Shown here piece after piece: positions 47,568 through 59,761 of a stretch of DNA of 64,000 nucleotides. The stretch covers positions 1-64,000 of the forward strand of contig JAAVCH010000019.1 of the NCBI GenBank assembly GCA_014802425.1. The letters are read 5' to 3'. The translations under genes and the position numbers were made by a program. Under the pieces are notes generated by a model. It worked only from the letters and a program-made list of their open reading frames with translations. It did not search any database and was not told the DNA's origin. Each line of letters opens with the position of its first letter. The stretch's first letter is position 1. This stretch comes from Bacteroides sp. (GTDB lineage Bacteria; Bacteroidota; Bacteroidia; Bacteroidales; Muribaculaceae).

Positions 47568-48461
47568 TTATCTCTCCACCTGACCTCCGAGGATATCGAG
47601 GAGCTCAGTGGTGATGGATTGCTGACGAAGTTTGTTGTATTCGAGCTGGAGGCTCTCCTGGAGCTTGCGGGCGTTGTCGTTGGCGCTCTGCATGGCCATC
47701 ACGCGGGCCGCCTGCTCGGAGGCACGGTTCTCTATGGTGATCTCCTGCATGGTGCTGAGCACGAACATCGGCAGCACCGCGTTGAAGATTTCGTTGGCGT
47801 CCGGCTCGAAGATGTAGAGCTGGTTTTCGTTTTCCTTAGAGGCCTCCTGACTGAGCAGGAGCTCGGCCTGGACGGGAAAGAGCTGCGCCACTTCGAGGCG
47901 CTGGCGCGCGATGGAATGGTACTGCATGTAGACCACTTCCACCAGGTCCATCTTTCCGGAAATGAAGTCCTGTCGCAGCTGATGCGTGAAGTCGTCGACG
48001 CGGTTGCCGTCCATCTTGGAGTCGACTCCCGGGACGCCCACCACGCTGACGCCGCCTTGCTCGGCAAGCTTGAGGCATGCCTTCAGGATCTTGCGGCCCA
48101 CGGGATAGAGGGTCACCCCTACTCCGGCGCCGTATTTCTCGCGCAGCCGGTTGAGCTCCGCCAGAAGGTGCTTGAAAATGTTGAGGTTGTAGGCGCCGCA
48201 GAGTCCGTCGTCGCTGCCATAGACCACTACCCCGAGGTTCTTCACCTCACGCTCCACGATCAGCGGTGAGTGGAACTCCACACCCGCAGAGAGGATATGA
48301 CCCATGATCATGCCGATCTGGTTCTTGAAGGGGAGCAGCTCGCGGAGCGAACGCTCGAACTTATGCACTTTGGCCGATGAAATCATCTTCATGGCGCCGG
48401 TGATCTTCTCACTCGATGCCACGCTTCCGATTCGCGTCTTTAATTCCCTGAGGGTTGCCAT
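47568..48461 (-). CDS. atpG: F1Fo ATP synthase subunit gamma
   Basis: MATLRELKTRIGSVASSEKITGAMKMISSAKVHKFE..; YNKLRQQSITTELLDILGG. Confidence 0.97.
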   Translation of the reverse strand: MATLRELKTRIGSVASSEKITGAMKMISSAKVHKFERSLRELLPFKNQIGMIMGHILSAGVEFHSPLIVEREVKNLGVVVYGSDDGLCGAYNLNIFKHLLAELNRLREKYGAGVGVTLYPVGRKILKACLKLAEQGGVSVVGVPGVDSKMDGNRVDDFTHQLRQDFISGKMDLVEVVYMQYHSIARQRLEVAQLFPVQAELLLSQEASKENENQLYIFEPDANEIFNAVLPMFVLSTMQEITIENRASEQAARVMAMQSANDNARKLQESLQLEYNKLRQQSITTELLDILGGQVER

Positions 48462-48502
48462 TTCGTCAGTCTATGTGTGTCGTGTTCGTTTCAGGTTGAT
48501 TT

Positions 48503-48553
48503 CCGCTTCCGGAGCATGTGTCCGTCCGGCGGGGGCGCAGGCCCCGGAAGCGG
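48503..48553. repeat. Inverted repeat between atpA and atpG
   Basis: 10-bp stem ccgcttccgg/ccggaagcgg. Confidence 0.6.
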
Positions 48554-48568
48554 TATTTTATTCAGTCA

Positions 48569-50161
<1,593 letters not shown>

Positions 50162-50162
50162 C

Positions 50163-50705
50163 TTATTTACTTATGAGGTTTAAGCGTAACTGTTCGATTT
50201 CATTGCTGATGGATGCGTCCATCCGGGCATCGTCGACATCGATCACGAATCCTCCGATGAGGGAGGGATCCACGGTCTCGGTGTATTCGAGGGTGCGTCC
50301 GGGGAAGGATGTCTCTATCATTTTCCTCAGCTTCCGCATTTCCGTCTCCGGGAGCGCGGCGGCTGTGGCGATTCTGACACGGGATATCCTGTTGGCATCC
50401 CGGTAGAGATCCTGATATGAGAGCGCGATGAGCTGCATGTAGTCTTCGCGCTTCATGTCAAGGAGCATTCTGATGAAGCCAAGATAGTCATTCTCCACAG
50501 CCTCTCCGGCGGCAGCCTTAAGTAACTTGGCCTTGTCATCGCGGCTCACGAAAGGGTTGGCGAGAGTCTTCTGGAGCTCGGGGTTGGCGGCGAATGCCGC
50601 CACGACGTGCCCCATCTCTTCATATACCTTCTGAGTCGAGCCATGCTCGTCGGCAAACTTATAGAGTGCCTTGGCGTAGCGGCGGGGTATCAGACCGTTG
50701 TCCAT
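50163..50705 (-). CDS. atpH: F1Fo ATP synthase subunit delta
   Basis: [13 protein letters not shown]..; [32 protein letters not shown]. Confidence 0.95.
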   Translation of the reverse strand: MDNGLIPRRYAKALYKFADEHGSTQKVYEEMGHVVAAFAANPELQKTLANPFVSRDDKAKLLKAAAGEAVENDYLGFIRMLLDMKREDYMQLIALSYQDLYRDANRISRVRIATAAALPETEMRKLRKMIETSFPGRTLEYTETVDPSLIGGFVIDVDDARMDASISNEIEQLRLNLISK

Positions 50706-50717
50706 CTTCAGATACTA

Positions 50718-51212
50718 TTAGTTTTTCTCTATTTCGTTCAACAATTTATCGACGAGCTTGACCTGCGCAGCATCGTCTTTCATCTGCATGCGCACCATCT
50801 TCTCGGCAATATCAATCGAAAACTTGCTCACTTCGTTTCTGAACTGAAGTTCGGCTTCCTTGCGTGATTGTTCGATAGAAACTTTCGCGGCGTCCATGAC
50901 CTTCTGAGCCTCGACGGATGCCTGCTGTTTGGCCTCCTCGATGATCTGGGTCTTCATTTTCGCCGCCTCACGCAACATTTCAGCCTGCTTGGCCTGGGCC
51001 TCCTCCATATACCGGCGGGCTTCGTCGCGAGCATTGTCAAGCTGATGCTTGGCCTGCTGCGCGTACTCCACCCCCTTGTCTATGGTGTCTGCCCGCTCGT
51101 CCATATTCTTCAGGATCACCGGCCATCCCCACTTCGCGAGTACGAAGAACAGGATGATGAACGCGATGAACATCCAGAAAACCAAGCCAAAATCGGGCGT
51201 GAATAACTCCAT
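50718..51212 (-). CDS. atpF: F1Fo ATP synthase subunit b
   Basis: N-terminal TM followed by a long helix; MELFTPDFGLVFWMFIAFIILFFVLAKWGWPVI. Confidence 0.96.
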   Translation of the reverse strand: MELFTPDFGLVFWMFIAFIILFFVLAKWGWPVILKNMDERADTIDKGVEYAQQAKHQLDNARDEARRYMEEAQAKQAEMLREAAKMKTQIIEEAKQQASVEAQKVMDAAKVSIEQSRKEAELQFRNEVSKFSIDIAEKMVRMQMKDDAAQVKLVDKLLNEIEKN

Positions 51213-51221
51213 ACTGCGATA

Positions 51222-51491
<270 letters not shown>

Positions 51492-51530
51492 TTATTTTTG
51501 TTGTTTGTATTTTTTTGATTCTTTTTCTTT

Positions 51531-52841
51531 TTAAGCCTCGATGCTCTCTCCCTCTCCGGCATGGACCTCATGATGGCCGTCTTCCTGGGCGGCGGCAATG
51601 AAGAGCGCCGAAAGCAGGGTGAAGACATAGGCCTGGATGAAGCTGACGAGCACGTCGAGCAGAAGCATGAAGCATGTGAAGAGCACCGATACCACCACCG
51701 ACGATCCGAGTGCCGCCGCGCCGAACGCCGCGAAGATGAAGATCAGAAGCGTGAGGGTGATTACGATCATATGGCCGCCCATCATGTTGGCGAAGAGACG
51801 CACGCAAAGCGCGGCGGGCTTCGTGAAGATGCCGAATATCTCGATCATCTGCATGATGGGGAGGGGGAATTTCAGGAAGAGGGGCACGTCGGGCCAGAAG
51901 ATTTCCTTCCAGTAATGCCTGGTGCCGAGAACGTTCGTGATGACGAACGTGGCCACGGCCAGCACGAGCGTGATGGCGATGTTGCCGGTAAGGTTGGCGC
52001 CGCCGGGGAAAATCACTATCAGGCCGAGGAGGTTCATCGTAAGGATGAAGAAGAAGCACGTCAGCAGGTACGGAGCGAACTTCCGGGCCTTCGGGCCGAG
52101 CGAGCTCTTGATCACACCCGTATAGATGAAGTCGATGAGCATTTCCATGAAGCCCATTCCCTTGCGGGGAGCCCTGAAGCCCTTGCGGGAATAGAACCTC
52201 ACCACACCCATCACCATCAGCGTCACGAGAATGGCGGCGATGAAGAGGGCCAGCACATTCTTTGTGATGGAGATGTCGAACGGGCGGTACTCCCTGTAAT
52301 AGTCATGGCCTACGAGCACATAGCCGGGCATCACGAAATGAGCGGCGGTCTCTCCCTTGGCGGCCGCCTCGGCAGCAGCCTCGGCCTTGACCTTGGCCTG
52401 CTCGTCGGCTGTAAGGGGAAATACCTCCACCACCTTGTTCTTGTGTTCCGATACGTGGGCGATGTAGAAGCGGTAGGTCTTGCCGTCCTTCTCCACTTCG
52501 TGGATTACGGGAGTCAGTTCCTCATGCTTCTTGCCGGTGGCTGTATCCTCGGTCACGGTCACCTCGGTGAGATTGCCTGACGAGAAACAGAACCACTTGC
52601 CGTCTTCTGCACGTACGATCACGGGCAGCGGAATCCGATAGACATGACTGAAGGGGACTTCCCAGCCGTAGCCGTCGCCGAGGTGATGGAAGATCACTTC
52701 CTTGACGTCGAGGGCCTCCTCTTCCGCCTCATGAGTGGCGGTCGGGCCGGCGGCCTCGGGCGCGTGCGGATCCTGAGCCGACATCACGCCGGGCATCAGT
52801 ACCGCCGCTATCAAGGTCAATATGAATAAAATTCGCTTCAT
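51531..52841 (-). CDS. atpB: F1Fo ATP synthase subunit a with long periplasmic N-terminal extension
   Basis: Signal peptide MKRILFILTLIAAVLMPGVMSAQ; C-terminal AtpB fold. Confidence 0.96.
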   Translation of the reverse strand: MKRILFILTLIAAVLMPGVMSAQDPHAPEAAGPTATHEAEEEALDVKEVIFHHLGDGYGWEVPFSHVYRIPLPVIVRAEDGKWFCFSSGNLTEVTVTEDTATGKKHEELTPVIHEVEKDGKTYRFYIAHVSEHKNKVVEVFPLTADEQAKVKAEAAAEAAAKGETAAHFVMPGYVLVGHDYYREYRPFDISITKNVLALFIAAILVTLMVMGVVRFYSRKGFRAPRKGMGFMEMLIDFIYTGVIKSSLGPKARKFAPYLLTCFFFILTMNLLGLIVIFPGGANLTGNIAITLVLAVATFVITNVLGTRHYWKEIFWPDVPLFLKFPLPIMQMIEIFGIFTKPAALCVRLFANMMGGHMIVITLTLLIFIFAAFGAAALGSSVVVSVLFTCFMLLLDVLVSFIQAYVFTLLSALFIAAAQEDGHHEVHAGEGESIEA

Positions 52842-52856
52842 TGGTCTGTTCGGATT

Positions 52857-53093
52857 TTAGTAGACGCACACTGCCACTACGTTATTGTCGACATCCACAA
52901 TCCCCCCCTTGATGGCCACCGATTTCTCGGCGCCCTCGGGAGTGCGGTACTTGACTTCGCCGGCATTCAGCACCGAGATGATCGGAGCATGGTTCTTAAG
53001 CACCGTGAAGCTGCCTTCCGCACCCGGCAGGGTGACAGATTCGGCATCCCCCTTGAAGAGGATTTCGTGAGACGAGATCAGTTCGAGTGTCAT
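52857..53093 (-). CDS. atpC: F1Fo ATP synthase subunit epsilon (short form)
   Basis: MTLELISSHEILFKGDAESVTLPGAEGSFTVLKNHAPIISVLNAGEV. Confidence 0.95.
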   Translation of the reverse strand: MTLELISSHEILFKGDAESVTLPGAEGSFTVLKNHAPIISVLNAGEVKYRTPEGAEKSVAIKGGIVDVDNNVVAVCVY

Positions 53094-53114
53094 CTTGAGG
53101 AAATTGGGGTTTTA

Positions 53115-54635
<1,521 letters not shown>

Positions 54636-54666
54636 CTATGAGAAATAGTTTTGATTATCAGTATTG

Positions 54667-54696
54667 ACGCCGCGGGGCGCCGGAGCCCCGCGGTGT
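54667..54696. repeat. GC-rich hairpin at the nuoH/atpD junction
   Basis: Stem ccgcggggc/gccccgcgg, 6-nt loop, no U-tract. Confidence 0.8.
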
Positions 54697-54704
54697 TAGG
54701 GGAT

Positions 54705-55781
54705 TTAGAAGTGCCAGCCGAGGGCCACGAATACAGCCATGAGCACGAGGTTGGCCAGCGCCAGCGGCATCATGTACTTCCATTCGAAAGCGAGGAGCTG
54801 GTCGATACGCACGCGGGGGAACGTCCACTTGAACCAGATTATCACGAACGAGATGAAGAATGCCTTGCCGAGGAACCATACGATGCTCGGGATCCAGTTC
54901 ATCACGGCGTTGAAGCCGTCCCATCCGGGAATGTGGAGGGGCATCCAGCCGCCGAGGAACATAAGCGACGCGATTCCGGATACGATGAAGAGGTTGAGGT
55001 ACTCCGCGGGGTAGTAGAAACCGTAAGAGATACCGGAATACTCCGTGTGGTAGCCGGCCACGAGCTCATGCTCGGCCTCGGGAAGGTCAAACGGGCCGCG
55101 GTTGGTCTCGGCCGTAGCAGCCACGATGTAGATGAGGAAGGCGATGATGGCCGGGATGTGGCCGCTGAAGATGAACCATGCCTTGTCCTGGGCCATCACC
55201 AGCTCGTTGATGTTCATCGTGCCGGAAAGCACCACCATGGTGATGATGGCCAGGCCGAGGGAGATCTCATAGCTTATCATCTGCGCGCCGCTTCGCATGG
55301 CGCCGATGAGGGAGTACTTGTTGTTGGACGCCCATCCGGCCAGCAGGATACCGAGCACACCCACCGAGCTTACGGCCAGGATGAAGAATATGCCGATATT
55401 GAAGTCGATGATCTGCAGGCCGTTGCCCCAGGGGAGGCATGCGAACATCACCACCGAGGAGATGATCACGATGAACGGAGCCAGACGGAAGAGGAATTTA
55501 TCCGTATTCTTGATGCTGATGATCTCCTTGAGGAGAATCTTGATGACGTCGGCGAACACCTGGAGCAGACCCCAGGGACCTACGCGCATCGGGCCCAAAC
55601 GGCACTGGAACCATGCGCAGAGCTTGCGCTCGTAGAAGATATAGAAGATGGCGAGCAGCGAGTAGGCTACCAGCAACGCTACGGCTATGAGCACGCACTC
55701 AATCACCGTGGCACACCACTCGGGCATGACGCCTATCAGAAGTTCATTGAAGGCGGAAGTCCATTTTCCGAAATCGAACAT
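54705..55781 (-). CDS. nuoH: NADH-quinone oxidoreductase subunit H
   Basis: YERKLCAWFQCRLGPMRVGPWGLLQVFADVIKILLKE; NRGPFDLPEAEHELVAGYHTEYSG. Confidence 0.97.
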   Translation of the reverse strand: MFDFGKWTSAFNELLIGVMPEWCATVIECVLIAVALLVAYSLLAIFYIFYERKLCAWFQCRLGPMRVGPWGLLQVFADVIKILLKEIISIKNTDKFLFRLAPFIVIISSVVMFACLPWGNGLQIIDFNIGIFFILAVSSVGVLGILLAGWASNNKYSLIGAMRSGAQMISYEISLGLAIITMVVLSGTMNINELVMAQDKAWFIFSGHIPAIIAFLIYIVAATAETNRGPFDLPEAEHELVAGYHTEYSGISYGFYYPAEYLNLFIVSGIASLMFLGGWMPLHIPGWDGFNAVMNWIPSIVWFLGKAFFISFVIIWFKWTFPRVRIDQLLAFEWKYMMPLALANLVLMAVFVALGWHF

Positions 55782-55839
55782 GACTGTATTCTGTAAAGTT
55801 GTTGTTGAAAAAGGATGATGTTTCGTCAGCTTGGCCGTA

Positions 55840-57477
55840 TCAGCGGTCGATGTCGGGGATCACGAAGTCCAGCGCGGCACCGATGGTGATGAGGTCGGCG
55901 ATCATATTGCCCGAGCATACGAGGTCCATGACGCCGATGAGGTTGAAGCAGGGGCTCTGGAAATGCACGCGATAGGGATTCTTCTGACCGTCGGACTCGA
56001 TGTAGACTCCGAACGTGCCGCGCGATGCCTCCACCTGATGGTACCAATGGCCCACGGGGAGCTTGATGATCTTGGGCACGTTCATGGCGCGTATCGGTCC
56101 CTCGGGGATATTGTCCACGAGCTGGGCGAGAATCTCGCAGCTTGTCTCTATCTCGCGCATGCGCACCATGTAGCGGGCATATGAGTCGCAGCCGTACTCA
56201 AGCACTTCGTCGAACTTCAGCTCGGAATAAATGCTGTAGGGGCGCACCTTGCGGCAGTCGCAGCTCCAGCCGGATCCGCGTCCGCTCGGGCCGGTGATGG
56301 CGTAGCTTACGGCCTCATCCTTCGGAAGCATCCCCACGCCTTTCAGGCGGTTGATGGCGATGACGTTGCCGGTGAACACCTTATGGTACTCCTTCAGGCG
56401 TTCGGGCATGATGCGGAGCAGTTCCTTCACGTCCTTCACGAAGTCAGGGTGAAGGTCGGCGATTACGCCGCCGATCACGTTATAGTTCATCGACATGCGC
56501 GCGCCGCAGGTCTTCTCGAAAATGTCGAGCACCTGTTCGCGCTCGCGGAATCCGTAGAAGAAAGCCGTGGTGGCACCGAGGTCCATGGCCGTACAGCCGA
56601 ACGCCAGCAGGTGCGACGAGATTCGCATCAGCTCGTCCATCATCACACGGATCACCTCGGCGCGGCGGGGCACCTCAAGGCCGAGGGCCTTCTCGATGCA
56701 GGCGCAGAGGCAGTGGCGGTTCTGATGGGCCGACATGTAGTCCATGCGGTCGGTGAAATGGAGTATCTGGGGATAAGTCAGGCTTTCGGAGAGCTTCTCG
56801 ATGCCGCGGTGGATGTAGCCCGACATCATGTCGACCTTAGTGATGGTCTCGCCGTCGACACTGGCGCGCATACGCATCACTCCGTGGGTCGAGGGGTGCT
56901 GGGGGCCGAAGTTGACCACATACTGGTCAGGGGTGAAGACCTTGCCGGGCACCTTCTTTATCTTGCCGTTCTCGTCCTCGACGTAAGAGCAGGTGTCGTC
57001 CTCGTTCTTCTCGTCATCAAGACGGATGGGGTTCTTCTTCGGGTCGGCGTCATAGTCCTTAAGCAGGGGATGGCCTACCCAGTCATTGCGCAGGAACATA
57101 CGGCGCATGTCGGGATGGCCGATAAACTTGATGCCGAAGAAGTCGTAGACCTCACGCTCCTGGAAGTTGGCCACATGCCAGATGTCGGCCACACTGTGGA
57201 TGAAGGCGTTCTTGCGGTCGGGGGCCTCCACCTTCACCTCAAGCATGTCCCAGCCTCGGGATGTCGATGTGAGGTAATAGACCACGCCTACCTTCTCGCC
57301 CCAGTCCATTCCGACCACGGCTGAAAGCACGTCAAAGCCGAGGCGCTTGTCGTCGTGGAGCTGGCGGGCGAAGCCATGCCACTTCTCTTCGGGCACATTC
57401 ACCTGCAGGCTCTCCCCCCCTTCGACGAATACCGCCTCGGGGCAGATGCCGCTGATTATATCCTTGATATCGCTCAT
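55840..57477 (-). CDS. nuoCD: Fused NADH-quinone oxidoreductase subunit C/D
   Basis: NuoC part ANFQEREVYDFFGIKFIGHPDMRRMFLRNDWVGHPLLKDY; NuoD part VNFGPQHPSTHGVMRM..TYPQILHFTDRMDYMSAHQN. Confidence 0.97.
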   Translation of the reverse strand: MSDIKDIISGICPEAVFVEGGESLQVNVPEEKWHGFARQLHDDKRLGFDVLSAVVGMDWGEKVGVVYYLTSTSRGWDMLEVKVEAPDRKNAFIHSVADIWHVANFQEREVYDFFGIKFIGHPDMRRMFLRNDWVGHPLLKDYDADPKKNPIRLDDEKNEDDTCSYVEDENGKIKKVPGKVFTPDQYVVNFGPQHPSTHGVMRMRASVDGETITKVDMMSGYIHRGIEKLSESLTYPQILHFTDRMDYMSAHQNRHCLCACIEKALGLEVPRRAEVIRVMMDELMRISSHLLAFGCTAMDLGATTAFFYGFREREQVLDIFEKTCGARMSMNYNVIGGVIADLHPDFVKDVKELLRIMPERLKEYHKVFTGNVIAINRLKGVGMLPKDEAVSYAITGPSGRGSGWSCDCRKVRPYSIYSELKFDEVLEYGCDSYARYMVRMREIETSCEILAQLVDNIPEGPIRAMNVPKIIKLPVGHWYHQVEASRGTFGVYIESDGQKNPYRVHFQSPCFNLIGVMDLVCSGNMIADLITIGAALDFVIPDIDR

Positions 57478-57513
57478 TGTCTGATAAGTCTGTTGTTAGA
57501 ATTGTGAATCGGA

Positions 57514-58125
57514 TCAGCTAAGCAGGCCGCGCTCCTCGGGATGGGCTGCGAAGAACTCCTCACGTTTTTCCTTGCGGTTGACGCCGCCGAAGAATTTCTG
57601 GACCTTGATCTTGCGCTGCAGCTGCATGAGGCCGTAGAAGAATGCTTCCGGACGCGGAGGGCAGCCGGGAATATACACGTCGACGGGAAGGATCTGGTCG
57701 ACGCCGGGCACTACGCAGTAGCTTTTCTTGAACGGGCCGCCCGAAACGGCGCATCCGCCGCAGGCGATGACGTACTTAGGCTCGGCGAGCTGCTCGTAAA
57801 GGCGTACCAGGGCCGGAGCCATGCGGTGTACGATAGTGCCCTGCACCATGATGTAGTCAGCCTGACGGGGTGAGTTGCGGGCCACTTCGAAGCCGAAACG
57901 CGCCATGTCGTAGCGGGCGGCGCCGAGGCTCATGAACTCGATGGCGCAGCAGCTCGTGCCGAATGTCAGAGGCCAGAGCGAATTGGAGATACCCCAGTTG
58001 ATGAGCTGGTTGAGATTGCCCACGGCCACATTGGCGCCGGAGGCGTTCAGCTCTTCCACAAGCTTGTCGATGTATTCGTTGTCCTTGAAGTCTTCCTGCT
58101 TCATCGACTTGATGTTCACTTCCAT
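57514..58125 (-). CDS. nuoB: NADH-quinone oxidoreductase subunit B
   Basis: [17 protein letters not shown]..; [29 protein letters not shown]. Start set to ATG 58125 (10-nt overlap with nuoA). Confidence 0.97.
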   Translation of the reverse strand: MEVNIKSMKQEDFKDNEYIDKLVEELNASGANVAVGNLNQLINWGISNSLWPLTFGTSCCAIEFMSLGAARYDMARFGFEVARNSPRQADYIMVQGTIVHRMAPALVRLYEQLAEPKYVIACGGCAVSGGPFKKSYCVVPGVDQILPVDVYIPGCPPRPEAFFYGLMQLQRKIKVQKFFGGVNRKEKREEFFAAHPEERGLLS

Positions 58126-58487
58126 TTCAATGCTCCTTTCTTCCAGGCGTAAGCCAGACCAAGTATAAGAATTACCATAAAGATCCCGATGCAGAGAAGG
58201 GCGTTCGGTCCCATCGACTTGGCCACTACGGCCCAAGGATAAAGGAACACTGTCTCCACATCGAAAATCAGGAAGAGAATCGCGAAGATGTAATAGCCCG
58301 ACTTAAACTGGATCATCGTCTGGCCGCGAGTGGGAATACCGCACTCGTAGGTCTCGGCCTTCTTGACCGTGTATGACTTCGGTCCGACCAATTTGGCTAT
58401 CAGCGTGGCGGCCACCACCAACAGCACGCCGGTCAGCGTGGCGGTGATTGCCAGTGCGCCATTGCCTATCTCCAATAATAAACTCAT
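58116..58487 (-). CDS. nuoA: NADH-quinone oxidoreductase subunit A
   Basis: [45 protein letters not shown]. Confidence 0.97.
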   Translation of the reverse strand: MSLLLEIGNGALAITATLTGVLLVVAATLIAKLVGPKSYTVKKAETYECGIPTRGQTMIQFKSGYYIFAILFLIFDVETVFLYPWAVVAKSMGPNALLCIGIFMVILILGLAYAWKKGALKWK

Positions 58488-58595
58488 ATTATTTGTTGAT
58501 AATTAGGATTTTACAAGTAAGGTGCCTGATTTAAGGTATAATCGGCGGAAAGTGCTCCGGAGCCTTCCCCGAAGCCGCCTTCCGCAATTACGCCA

Positions 58596-58626
58596 CAAAG
58601 ATATTAAAATTTCTTAAATCCACAAA
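58596..58626 (-). promoter_or_regulatory. Promoter upstream of nuoA (head of the nuo/atp array)
   Basis: Minus strand TTTG (58623-58626), 19 nt, TATCTTTG (58596-58603). Confidence 0.75.
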
Positions 58627-58683
58627 GAGTTCCGAGGTGTAGTCGGTCGATAAATTTCTTTTTTAGATGTTTTTATCGGCCGC

Positions 58684-59613
58684 TCAATCCCCGATGAATT
58701 TCTCACTGAGCAGATTTACCGGGCCGCCGCCTTCAAACTGAGCCGAGAAATCCATGGCGCGGTCGCCGATTGTAGCGGCTACCTCATAATCGGCCTTGAC
58801 TTTTGTCAGATCGTCGGAAGTGGTCTTCAGGCTGAAGCTGATGAAATTGAATTGCTTGTATTCGGTCAGGGCTCCGCCTTCAAGCACTTTCGTCACCACC
58901 GGAGTGTCGAGATACACCTCATATCCGTCGCGGCCGTACTTCACGCTGAGCCCTTCGAGCACCACGGCCTCAAGGGCGGGCATCTGTGAAGTGAACTGCA
59001 TATTGTAGATTACGACGTTGGCGGTCTTCATATCGGCGCTGAGCACTGCGCGGTACACGGGGGATGTGGTCGGCGAGCCGAGCGGGCGTCCGGCCACGTA
59101 AGGGGTCGTCGAGCCACGGAAGAATGTGTCGCGGCTGAAGGTCTTGAGGGTCACGCCGTCGAGTTTCGTCTGACACACGAGCGCCGTATAGCTCGATGCA
59201 TAGAAACCGGGATAGAGCATCGGCGTTGTCACGTAATAATAATATGACGTGGTCATGAATCCCTCGATGTCGATGACGCCTCCGGCGTTGGAGCGGCCGG
59301 AGCCGGGGCCGAACGATACGGTCTGCATGTTGCCGAGGGCGGCTCCGTTATATTTCATGACGTCGGAGGTAAAGGCGTACCTGTTGTTGTTGAGGGTCAC
59401 GGCGATGGTGCCCGCAACGTGGTCGGAACTGAAGCCGTACATTACGTTGTTCTCGAATGTCACTTCCCCGTCGGGGTCGTCGGGAATCACAAACTGGCTT
59501 ACTGCAATCGAGCTGGTCTGAGTGGATACGGGGTTGTCGAGGTCACTGCAGGATGAGAATCCGGCCGCGAGCAGCACCGCCGCTGCGGGGAAGCAGTATT
59601 TTTTCACGTTCAT
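58684..59613 (-). CDS. Hypothetical lipoprotein
   Basis: MNVKKYCFPAAAVLLAAGFSSCSDLDNP lipobox; start moved to ATG 59613. Confidence 0.8.
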   Translation of the reverse strand: MNVKKYCFPAAAVLLAAGFSSCSDLDNPVSTQTSSIAVSQFVIPDDPDGEVTFENNVMYGFSSDHVAGTIAVTLNNNRYAFTSDVMKYNGAALGNMQTVSFGPGSGRSNAGGVIDIEGFMTTSYYYYVTTPMLYPGFYASSYTALVCQTKLDGVTLKTFSRDTFFRGSTTPYVAGRPLGSPTTSPVYRAVLSADMKTANVVIYNMQFTSQMPALEAVVLEGLSVKYGRDGYEVYLDTPVVTKVLEGGALTEYKQFNFISFSLKTTSDDLTKVKADYEVAATIGDRAMDFSAQFEGGGPVNLLSEKFIGD

Positions 59614-59761
59614 GTCTTTTGTTGTTATTGTGTTAAGCCTGCCCTTCTCGGGCATGCCGATGTCAATTCGCCTTCAAAATTACAACACGCGCCCGAATTT
59701 TCCAAATCTCAGGTGGCGTGCAGGCATGGTTTATAGTAAATTAATGCCGGTGCGCGGTTTC

